Below, one piece after another: positions 48,301-54,603 of a stretch of 64,000 bases of DNA; the first letter of the stretch is position 1; every line of letters begins with the position of its first letter. The stretch is from assembly GCA_940671915.1 (NCBI GenBank), contig CALNVZ010002974.1:46057469-46121468 (forward strand), written 5' to 3'. The notes beneath the pieces were generated by a model that was not told the origin of the DNA, did not search any database, and worked only from the letters and a program-made list of their open reading frames with translations. The DNA comes from Paracentrotus lividus. Lineage: Eukaryota; Echinodermata; Echinoidea; Camarodonta; Echinidae. The position numbers were made by a program, and so were the translations under genes.

Positions 48301-51300
48301 TCTATCATGGCAGTGACGCTGTCCATACTGATAGTATCTCTGGAGGGTGAATCTTGCTGCTCGTCTTTGTACTGCTTCAATTTGCAAGATATCCTTGTTC
48401 GTGTGAGGGTTCCAGATCGAGGCTGCAGTACTCCAGATGAGGTCTAACAAGAGCGAAGTAAGCTTGCTGGTGAATCTTTTGTGATGTTTTACGAAGGTTC
48501 CTTCTGACAAGTCCAAGCATCTGATTAGTCTGTAGATAACTATCAAAATTATTTCGCTATCGTCCCAAATTTTCTTAGCTATAACCTAATATCTGGGTCT
48601 ACATTTTTTCCTAGGCTTACCTATAGAATACCCTACTCAGCTTTTATATGGAGGGGTGTACCAATGATCAACCGACAGCCAACGACCAACGACCAGCTTT
48701 CATAAGATGTCCGTTCTTTAACGTTGGTCGTTGGTTGGAACCAGATAGGATATCATATTATATTAATCATTCCTTGTCGTTGGTCGTTGGCTTTCAAAAG
48801 GAGAAGATTTCCCGTTCTAAATAATAGTAGTCTAAATAATATTGGACGTTGGTCGTTGGTCGTTGGTGGTTTCTAGAATCTATCTGACTTGTTCTTCAGT
48901 TTCATCTCTCCCTATTTTGTTACGTAATCATGCAGACTTGGTTTGGTCGTTGGTTGTTTGTTTCAGAATCAGAAGATTGTTTAATATTATTTTACACAAC
49001 TGGACACATAATTTAATACAATTATTAGGCAGTGGTCGATGGTCGGTGGTCGTTGGTCGTCGATCATTTTGGTTCGAAAGTATAATGGTAGGAGGGCGTA
49101 CATCCGAGCATATCATCGCATGCACGTACGTGGATATTGTTTTGCATATTTTGTGCGCGTGCCGTATAGATTCTATGTAGAGATGAAATTTGAAATCATC
49201 TGAGTAGCTCAAAAATGTTAAGTATTTCTTTGTCCTACACAATCATCATCTAATTTTCTTCTATATATGAGTAGGTATTCTATAGTTATTCCTTTTCCTA
49301 CAACGAAAAGTACCTTATTCAATACGAGGTCAATATATTCTGTTATATTGATCTCGTATACCCAGTTGCTGTATGTCGGACAGGCTCGATGTCCGGACGC
49401 GTAGTTTAACTGCGTCTACATTGCAATACGCGTATCAAACTTTGCGCAGACCCTGGGAATCGAATTGGGATGGCCATTTCTTCAAGATGAGGCAAAAAAA
49501 TGTGAGTAAATTTATTAATAATCAACATTTATGCTTCAATTTATAAAATAATTACAATTTCGTACTTTAAATGTCTTTTCGTGTTATAAATCGGGCACTT
49601 CAGAAGCCCGATCGTTCTTCCCGCATCTTCATATGTAATGAAGTGCTATTCCGATGATTGGAGTGATTGTATGCAAAGGTCATGGTGCCGCCTAGCTCTC
49701 TCGACCTCTCACGATCGAATGCCGATCGATATTATGAGCGAAAGAAACGTACGAATGCAAACAAAATAATGTGCGCATTATGATGATAATGATCAGATGA
49801 TGATGATGAGTAATGATGATGATTGTGGTGATAATGGTGAAATGGTGATCATAATCATGATGGTGATGATGATGGTGATCATGATCATGATGATGAGGTG
49901 GTGTTGTGGTGATAATGGTGAAGATGACGAAGATGATGATGATGATGGTGGTGGTTATGGTGGTGGTTGTGATGATGATGGTGGTCACGGTGGTGATAAT
50001 GATGATGATGGTGATGATGGATGTGGTGGTGATAATTATGATAATGGTGGTGAAGATGAGGGTGAATTGGAATTGGTAGTCAGGGTGCTGACAGTTCAAA
50101 TATGAATGTGACTTGGCCGAGGGGGGGGGGAATGGCTGGGGTACAATACAAAATATGCATTAATGATGGTTGATTAAATAAAAATGAATGAAAATTTATA
50201 AGTGATTCTATCAATCTAATCAAAATTTATTCTCCTTTTCTTTATCAAACAGAAGAATCCTCAGCGTTTCTTGAAACTTTCAGAAAGTATGATGCTGCTA
50301 CCAGGTGATTGAAGATGAAGGAGATTCAGTGAGACAAGCTGCTAGAAAGTGCGGTCTTCCTAATCTTCCCTTCATGATTTCCTGTCCAAGAAATACAGGA
50401 GAATTGGCAAAGGACGCCCATCCCTCTTGAACAGAGAAGAGGAGCAGGTGCTGGTTGATCACATCATTTACCTGGCGGATAAAGGATATGGGCTCTCCCG
50501 ACGTGAGGTAAGTAATATATTATTTTGTTATCCTATAATATTCAACAAAAAAATATACTTTTAAAAAGTATGTATGAAATTTGATATAGACCATTTTGAA
50601 TATAAAAATACTTGATATTGCATTTTCGATGAAACATATGAGACTCTTTTTAATGAACTTTATTCTCTCTCTTCTTTTTTTTTTTTACACAGGTCATTTC
50701 CCTTGCTTCTAGTCGTGCAAAAAACTGGGACGATTCGACGGCGACTATGCACCAGGCACTATCTGACCACCAGCTGGTTTCGCGGGTTCATGAGGAGATG
50801 GCCAAAAATCCGGCTTTCGAGACCAGCAGCACTTGCCATGTCCAGGGCAAAGTGCTCCCAGGAGGAACTTGTTGAGAGTTACTTCAAGAAGCTGGGAGAC
50901 ACGATCGAAAAGTACAACTTGGCATTAAGAGAGACTTAGTTTACAATGTCGACGAAAGTGGCTTCAATGCAGAACACAAGCCTGTGAAGATCGTCGGACG
51001 CAGATCTTTTCGTCACCGCCCTCAAGCCATAACGTCACCTAGGTCACCGATTACCACGCTTATTGCTTGTGGAAATGCCGCCAGTGAAAGCCTTCCCCCT
51101 ACCTTTATATTTAAGGGTAGACGAGTGAATATGAATTGCGTAAAGGAGCTCTCACAGGCACGAAAGTGGAGATGTCTGACTCGGGGTGGAGCAACTCTGC
51201 AATATTCCTCACATACATGAAGTCGCATTTCATTCCCTTCGTGAATCAGCGGAGAAAAGATGACGAGCACGTCCTCCTACTTTGTGATGGGCATAAGTCC

Positions 51301-53734
51301 CACATAACTCCTGAGGTTATCGATCATGCCAGAGCAAACAACGTCATCATTTTCGTGCTGCCGGCTCACACTTCACACTTCTTGCAGCCTCTTGATGTGG
51401 GATTGTTCAGCCCTATGAAGGCAGCATATAACGCCACATGTAGCAGGTTTATGCGGAACAATATCGGGCAGGTAATCACGAGATACAACATATGCGAGCT
51501 CGTATGCCAGGCGCATAAGAGGGCAATGACAGTCTCCAATCTTCAGTCAGCATTTCGAGCTACAGGGATTATGCCCTTTAATCGCCGAAGCGAAGTGACG
51601 AAGAAGGATGTCTGTTCCTGTTCTGACCTTACAGTGACAACAAAGAACTGCAGCAACAGCAACAACAACAACAACAACAACAACAACAGCAACAACAACA
51701 ACATCAACGCAGCATCTGATGCCGGACATACCATCAACATCGAGGGCTTGCTTGCTGAAATTCATCAAAAGCCTTCCTCCGATCACGAGAAACCCCAGGC
51801 GTCCAAACGCAAAAGGACATTCAAATACCAACCATCTGGAGTGGCGGTAACGGAGACGTCGGAATACCTAAAACTCCTCTCAGCCAACAATCAACTTGAG
51901 TCATCTTCGACATCCACACAATGTCAGCCAGGTCCATCTGGTATAAAAAAAAGGCTGGACTTCACCGAGAGGGAGCGTCATGACTCAGACTCAGATGATT
52001 TCGAAGATCAAGAAGACAGAGATACTTGTTGTGTGTGCAACAAGAAAATCCCTCCTTCCATCGACAAGCAAACAATATTCATTCTCTCATGGGCCCAGTG
52101 TGACAGGTGCAACCATTGGGTTCACCTGTCCCGTTGTGTGACCACCGAATACGTCGCGGAAGGGGATGACTTCATCTGCCCCTGCTGCATTCAGGAATAG
52201 GCCCTATGTATATAATCTTTGAAAAGATATGTCATCATATATGTCATTAATGATATGTTTGCATATTTATGTTAAAGGAAAACAAGGTTAAAAAAAAAAA
52301 AAGAAGAAGAGAGAAAGAAAAATGAAAAAGAAAAAGAAAAAGTAAGACTGGAACTATTTTCCAGTAAGGTGAATAAAATACATGAATTGAAACGTAAAAA
52401 AAAAAATGAGTGACTCTTTATTGAAATGCTAGTGTTGTAATTATATAATATGATTTAAATGACTGACTGGAGTTGTTGGAATAAGAGAATCATTTCTACC
52501 AAAGACAGGGAAAGTATGAAAGGATGACTAATTGGGATGTGAGAGTATGATGAAGGTGTAAAAAGGTGACCAACTGCAAATGAAACTCAACAAAAGGAAT
52601 GAAAAAGAGGAAAATATAACTACGAATTTCTGAGATTTAAATAAAACTACAATTACAGGAATATGAAATGAATGAATTTGGGGAAAGGAAATCTACTTGA
52701 CAGAACAGAGTGCATATGAAAATATTAATCATAAAACATTTTGATTATTATTACAATTCTGAAATGAAAACGTCAAAGGAACATTTATGTACAAAATAAT
52801 TTAGAATCTATAAAAGGAACAGAGAGAAAGGGAGAGAGAGATAGAGAGAAAGGGGGGAAATGCAATATATTAAAGGAGATCCCCCAAAAAGAAACTCAAC
52901 CAGATTGTTCGAATTCATAACATTTCTATAAAAAAAAAAAAATAAAAAAAAAAATAAAATAGGAATCTTTGAAGGAAAATAGAAAGAGAGAGAAAAAAAA
53001 ATTAGGAATGCAATTTGTTACAGGAGAGCCAGAAAAGAAATCCAGCAAAATTGTTCGAATTCATAACATTTCTATAGGCCTACCCCCCCCTACCCCCGTT
53101 GCCCGCCCGCAAAACATAGCCTATAAAAAAATAAAAATAAATAAATAAAAAATAACATAAAGCTCTATCCTACAGAGGGCGCGCGTGCTATTTCAACAAC
53201 GGTACATAATTAATCGCGCTGTGCGATGAAAAAAAATGGTAATCCGGAGAGATGACATTGAAATGTAAATCAAGCAAGTTTGCAAGAACTTATTGCGGAG
53301 AAATTCACAAGGTATGTTCCAAACAATATAAATATGTGAATTACGTTGAAATTAGCGATTCTTTCTCAATATTTTTCATATAAACTAACTGTAAATGCGA
53401 CCACTTTTAAGTGTCCGGACAACGGGCCCCCCATCCTACATATGAGTGTCTCCAGCCGACTCCTCAACTTTCATTTCATTTCTTGCACGACAGTCAATGG
53501 ACATGTCAATGCACTGACAGTGACAGTCACTTCGTCAACAGATCTCGAGTAATAGAATGATGAAAGTATGCATAAATTGTAATATTAAAAGTATGAATCG
53601 AGGAGGAATTCATTGATATGTATATAAGGAACTAAGTTTACCTTATCACCATCCTTAAAATGGTTTCCACCACCAGAAACAAGCCCACAAAGTGTCGCCA
53701 AAGCGACAATTTTAGCCAACACGACAGTCTCCAT
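31366..53734 (-). CDS. TM9SF1: transmembrane 9 superfamily member 1 (complete, 14 exons)
   Basis: Exons in transcript order are 53734-53642, 43626-43537, 43088-43007, 42506-42402, 41591-41473, 38194-38018, 37406-37335, 36740-36593, 35477-35352, 34687-34595, 33657-33547, 33080-32918, 32154-31963, 31567-31366. They total 1773 nt and give 590 codons plus stop. All junction phases agree and there are no internal stops. The protein has a signal peptide (about residues 1-21), a lumenal domain (about 22-222), a first membrane segment (223-246), a cytosolic loop with [20 protein letters not shown], then eight predicted hydrophobic segments, ending in KMD. Human TM9SF1 is of similar length (about 606) and close throughout. 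Family members reside in endosome/Golgi membranes and sort membrane proteins. TM9SF1 has been linked to autophagy. The terminal KxD is a known Golgi-retention/COPI signal of this family. Intron 1 is 10 kb and hosts a pogo-like transposon. Confidence 0.97.
31764..31889. mobile_element. MITE family B, diverged copy
   Basis: GTGCCCTGTAA and TTACAGGGCAC are exact inverted ends, and GATTGATACCAAT/TTGCAATCAATC-like words lie inside. Related copies are at 34007, 34399 and 43727. It lies in TM9SF1 intron 13. Confidence 0.65.
31963..32154 (-). CDS. TM9SF1: TM9SF1 exon 13
   Basis: Reads [20 protein letters not shown] and [18 protein letters not shown]. The ELYFIxxSxW and EDYRWWWRS motifs are family hallmarks. 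Confidence 0.96.
32918..33080 (-). CDS. TM9SF1: TM9SF1 exon 12
   Basis: Reads [20 protein letters not shown], then [20 protein letters not shown] and GGFLPF. The PCRTNxxxREIPxxPWY motif is a hallmark of TM9SF proteins. Confidence 0.96.
33547..33657 (-). CDS. TM9SF1: TM9SF1 exon 11
   Basis: Reads [20 protein letters not shown] and [15 protein letters not shown], with two hydrophobic segments, in phase 1-1. Confidence 0.95.
34007..34168. mobile_element. MITE family B, copy 1
   Basis: AGGGCCCTGTAACACAAAGG on the left matches the complement of CCTTTGTGTTACAGGGCCCT on the right exactly. The interior has GGTTGCTGGTCAGTCTTTTG. It is in TM9SF1 intron 10. Confidence 0.85.
34399..34564. mobile_element. 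MITE family B, copy 2, inverted
   Basis: Ends GGGCTTTGTAACACAAAGG and TTGTGTTACGGGGCCC. The interior CAAAAGACTGACCAGCAACC is the complement of copy 1, so the two copies 230 bases apart have opposite orientation. Confidence 0.85.
34595..34687 (-). CDS. TM9SF1: TM9SF1 exon 10
   Basis: Reads [20 protein letters not shown], the conserved YKQIGGxxWVWN region of the family, in phase 1-1. Confidence 0.95.
35104..35269. mobile_element. palindromic MITE family C
   Basis: Outer ends TTGGCCCATATTCTG and CAGAATATGGGCAA are inverted. The centre has CCTTTTGTCTGATG facing CATCAGACAAAAGG. The whole 165 bases fold as one hairpin in TM9SF1 intron 9. Confidence 0.85.
35352..35477 (-). CDS. TM9SF1: TM9SF1 exon 9
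   Basis: Reads [20 protein letters not shown] and [20 protein letters not shown], two membrane segments flanking the conserved FNVHRHG loop. Confidence 0.95.
35595..35829. mobile_element. MITE family A, copy 2
   Basis: Same TGCGGCGGTCACAA terminal repeats and interior (AGTTGCACGTCGAAGGTACG) as the element at 14998-15198, in opposite orientation and about 35 bases longer. It lies in TM9SF1 intron 8. Confidence 0.85.
36593..36740 (-). CDS. TM9SF1: TM9SF1 exon 8: cytosolic loop
   Basis: Begins [20 protein letters not shown] and includes [13 protein letters not shown]. The donor GTAGGT at 36592 is chosen because it alone keeps the frame into exon 9; GTTTTT four bases further would not. The 5' part is duplicated at 36772-36817. 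Confidence 0.93.
36693..36850 (-). repeat. 77-bp tandem duplication of the TM9SF1 exon 8 5' edge
   Basis: Exon 8 bases from TCATCATCC (36695) through the CGCAT start edge and about 30 intron bases recur at 36772-36850 with about 85% identity. In the copy, the acceptor AG next to ATGCG has become AA, so it should not be spliced. Confidence 0.85.
37335..37406 (-). CDS. TM9SF1: TM9SF1 exon 7: first membrane segment
   Basis: 24 codons encoding exactly one hydrophobic helix, [20 protein letters not shown] and VIIL, in phase 0-0. Confidence 0.95.
37895..37957 (-). CDS. TM9SF1 exon 6 duplicate: possible in-frame cassette exon
   Basis: 63 nt reading [20 protein letters not shown] plus Glu, against [20 protein letters not shown] plus Glu in exon 6. 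It has an ATTACAG acceptor and a GTAAGTCC donor and keeps phase 0-0, so inclusion would add 21 residues without a frameshift. The intron to exon 6 would be only 60 nt with a weak pyrimidine tract. It may be used, mutually exclusive as a 3' end, or unused. Confidence 0.5.
38018..38194 (-). CDS. TM9SF1: TM9SF1 exon 6
   Basis: 59 codons, phase 0-0, from [18 protein letters not shown] to [10 protein letters not shown] just before the first membrane segment. The last 21 codons are duplicated at 37895-37957. Confidence 0.95.
38385..38478 (-). pseudogene. TM9SF1 exon 5 3'-half copy (distal, intact donor)
   Basis: Reads in the minus strand like exon 5 from about SGFIPHTH to the donor (GAAAATCAG then GTAACA). 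It has no acceptor or 5' half. It is separated from its sister copy by a 2.9-kb nested insertion. Confidence 0.85.
38882..41329 (-). mobile_element. CR1/L2-like LINE, 3' part, interrupted
   Basis: On the minus strand: [20 protein letters not shown] (about 41280-41215), then after the internal insertion LHWLP (39320), [34 protein letters not shown] and [11 protein letters not shown] to a stop at 39011-39013. This is the typical C-terminal end of the LINE reverse-transcriptase protein. The 3' tail has TGTAAAGCGCTTTGAGCA and GCGCTGTATAAATA and ends in (TATG)n at about 38885. It is 5'-truncated and has a frameshift near 39260. Confidence 0.85.
39328..41197. mobile_element. 1.87-kb TTAA-flanked DNA element inside the LINE
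   Basis: TTAA at 39324-39327 and 41198-41201 flanks an insertion whose ends are AGTAGACA and TGTCTACT. Removing it restores the LINE reading (codons for PILK directly followed by ELHW). A TTAA target duplication is the piggyBac hallmark, but no transposase frame is visible and the ends are not canonical piggyBac. It is therefore a non-autonomous element of uncertain superfamily. Confidence 0.75.
41370..41463 (-). pseudogene. TM9SF1 exon 5 3'-half copy (adjacent, donor lost)
   Basis: A 94-bp tandem neighbour of exon 5. It keeps the exon reading, but the donor CAGGTAAC reads CACATAAC. It has no acceptor. Confidence 0.88.
41473..41591 (-). CDS. TM9SF1: TM9SF1 exon 5
   Basis: Reads [20 protein letters not shown] and [15 protein letters not shown]. 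Its 3' half, including the donor, is repeated at 41370-41463 and 38385-38478. Only this copy has an acceptor and the complete 5' half. Confidence 0.95.
41781..41860. mobile_element. 80-bp Tc1/mariner-type MITE
   Basis: CAGTTGTGCTCAT and ATGAGCACAACTG are perfect inverted ends flanked by TA on both sides. The end sequence resembles Tc1-like elements of other animals. Confidence 0.75.
41868..42275. mobile_element. 408-bp MITE with TATAAGTGGTTT ends
   Basis: TATAAGTGGTTTATTTCGCG at the left matches the complement of CGCGAAAAAAAACCACTTATA at the right. The GCGAATTTAACATCGCGCGAA word recurs at about 41911 and 42198. It is in TM9SF1 intron 4. Confidence 0.75.
42402..42506 (-). CDS. TM9SF1: TM9SF1 exon 4
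   Basis: Reads [18 protein letters not shown], which is characteristic of TM9SF1. Phase 1-1. The poly-G/C block just upstream (42512-42530) lies in the intron beside the acceptor. Confidence 0.95.
43007..43088 (-). CDS. TM9SF1: TM9SF1 exon 3
   Basis: Reads [20 protein letters not shown], the LGExLxGDR motif shared by TM9SF proteins. It ends in phase 1. Confidence 0.95.
43537..43626 (-). CDS. TM9SF1: TM9SF1 exon 2
   Basis: Phase 0-0, 30 codons. [20 protein letters not shown] is the most conserved stretch of the TM9SF lumenal domain. Confidence 0.95.
43727..43829. mobile_element. MITE family B, degenerate copy
   Basis: GGTCCCTGGTAA and GTTACAGGGAAC ends with CAATTAGAATTGTTG inside, resembling family B. 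It lies 100 bases upstream of TM9SF1 exon 2, in intron 1. Confidence 0.45.
44407..44435. repeat. perfect 13-bp-stem hairpin
   Basis: GCAGCCTGTACAC, three bases TTT, then GTGTACAGGCTGC. It lies in TM9SF1 intron 1. Confidence 0.9.
44440..47940 (-). other. TM9SF1 intron 1, no gene seen
   Basis: Mixed AT-rich sequence with a G33/A23 homopolymer pair and short repeats. No domain-bearing frame was found on either strand. Confidence 0.5.
45326..45382. repeat. G33 run followed by A23 run
   Basis: Thirty-three consecutive G, then TA, then a run of A. It could form a G-quadruplex, and its true length is probably unreliable in any assembly. Confidence 0.9.
48003..48546 (-). mobile_element. LINE reverse-transcriptase C-terminal fragment
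   Basis: Minus-strand frames read [20 protein letters not shown] and [17 protein letters not shown], then one frame over [20 protein letters not shown] and [20 protein letters not shown]. This is the standard end of a non-LTR retrotransposon ORF2, with a frameshift near 48320. It is a different subfamily from the LINE at 39 kb (WNPHTNKDI and VQRRAARF forms). Confidence 0.85.
48667..49066. repeat. dispersed TGGTCGTTGG minisatellite
   Basis: The word GGTCGTTGG recurs at about 48725, 48782, 48849, 48952 and 49049, and as its complement CCAACGACCAACGACC at 48681. The spacing is irregular at about 60-100 bases with unrelated spacers. Confidence 0.7.
49779..50066. repeat. (GAT/GGT)n trinucleotide-rich tract
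   Basis: Nearly 290 bases of imperfect TGATGATGG-type repeats. Long open frames on both strands are by-products of the repeat. Confidence 0.9.
50230..52200 (+). mobile_element. pogo/Tigger-like DNA transposon with DDD transposase and PHD-like finger (frame broken)
   Basis: The N-terminal part has a psq-type helix-turn-helix ([51 protein letters not shown]). A likely 184-nt intron (50511-50694) follows. Next come [20 protein letters not shown] and the DDE_1 catalytic core: Asp 50951 (YNVDESGF), Asp 51286 ([10 protein letters not shown]) and Asp 51394 (LQPLDVGLF), the last two 35 residues apart. The C-terminus carries CCVCNKK and [13 protein letters not shown] and ICPCC, a PHD-like zinc finger. 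A 51136-52200 frame is open, but frameshifts near 50310, 50370, 50925 and 51147 break the whole. It lies in TM9SF1 intron 1, opposite in strand. Terminal repeats were not identified. Confidence 0.88.
51655..51705 (+). repeat. AAC/AGC repeat encoding poly-Asn in the transposase
   Basis: About 17 Asn codons with interspersed Ser in the linker between the catalytic core and the zinc finger. Confidence 0.85.
52862..53080. repeat. 150-bp tandem duplication
   Basis: Words GTTCGAATTCATAACATTTC, preceded by GCAATATATT- or GCAATTTGTT-like sequence, occur at about 52909 and 53057. Confidence 0.7.
53642..53734 (-). CDS. TM9SF1: TM9SF1 exon 1: signal peptide
   Basis: Start codon at 53734-53732. [20 protein letters not shown] is a typical signal sequence. 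The exon then begins the lumenal domain (HFKDGDK) and ends in phase 0 at GTAAAC. Confidence 0.9.
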
Positions 53735-54522
53735 TTTGTGTTATGTATCCTCGATCCTAAAAACTGGGATTTTAAAAACAGCATAGAATTCTGCTTTTAT
53801 TCTTCAAATAATTACTTAATCAGAAATAAATCATCGCATTAGAATTATACTTATTTTTATAAAGCTGATTATTATGAAAATATTTTTTTTTTAGAATATC
53901 ATAATTATTTTCAGATAATCCCCCCTCGGATTTCATACTAGTATTGGCTGCAGAAATTAGACGAGGCTATGATATATGATGAAGGTAGCGCTAGCCCAGC
54001 GCTGCTCCGTACCATCACGCCAATGCATGCTAGGTGATAAGGAGGAGAGTGAGATTTAGGTGGTAGAAAAATAATGAACACCAATTCGAAATTCGACTAA
54101 ATTCGACTCAATTTTCTTTTTCAAAGGGAAAATGAAAATATGATTTGTGCCATAGCAAAGTGTTAGAGTACAAACTCTTTAAACACCTCCCTATTTTTGT
54201 TATCTTGAAGGTTAGTCTGAACTATTTTATTCGCGTAATCGCATTTGACGGTGATATGTCTTAATCCGTAATCTCAGCGACCTTTAGCTTAGCTGATCAC
54301 CGAACAAAGCCGTGGATTCACTCGACGAGAGACTGAATTTGAAGCGACAAAATTGCTGTTTGCATCATTTTCATCTCAGCAGCTGTCGACTGTCTATGAA
54401 CTTGATTTCTCCGTTTTACGGAAGACCGATCGGAGTTACGCATCGAGAAGTATCTTGCTGCAAAACTAGCTACGATTTTTGTATGTTTCCGATAATCTTG
54501 CCAGACAGCTAAGCCTAATGCA
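53735..54522. promoter_or_regulatory. divergent promoter region between TM9SF1 and the next gene
   Basis: The start codons of TM9SF1 (-) and of the gene at 54523 (+) lie 788 bases apart, head to head. The interval contains GC-containing islands (GGTAGCGCTAGCCCAGCGCT at 53982). I saw no clear TATA box. A shared bidirectional promoter is inferred from spacing only. Confidence 0.55.
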
Positions 54523-54603
54523 ATGGATCTGCAGCAAACCGTGCAAGATCTCGCGGAGGCATGGGTGGCTGTAAGCACCGACACCAGTTTTAGCCGAACT
54601 CAG
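54523..54603 (+). CDS. unrecognised gene exon 1
   Basis: 27 codons with start ATG in CAATGG context and a GTAAAT donor. An upstream overlapping ATG at 54518 could lower translation. Confidence 0.65.

Noticed and set aside
49692..50105. Long open frames on both strands (Ile/Thr-rich and Asp/Gly-rich)
   Set aside because: They are translations of the imperfect GAT/GGT repeat tract, not a gene.
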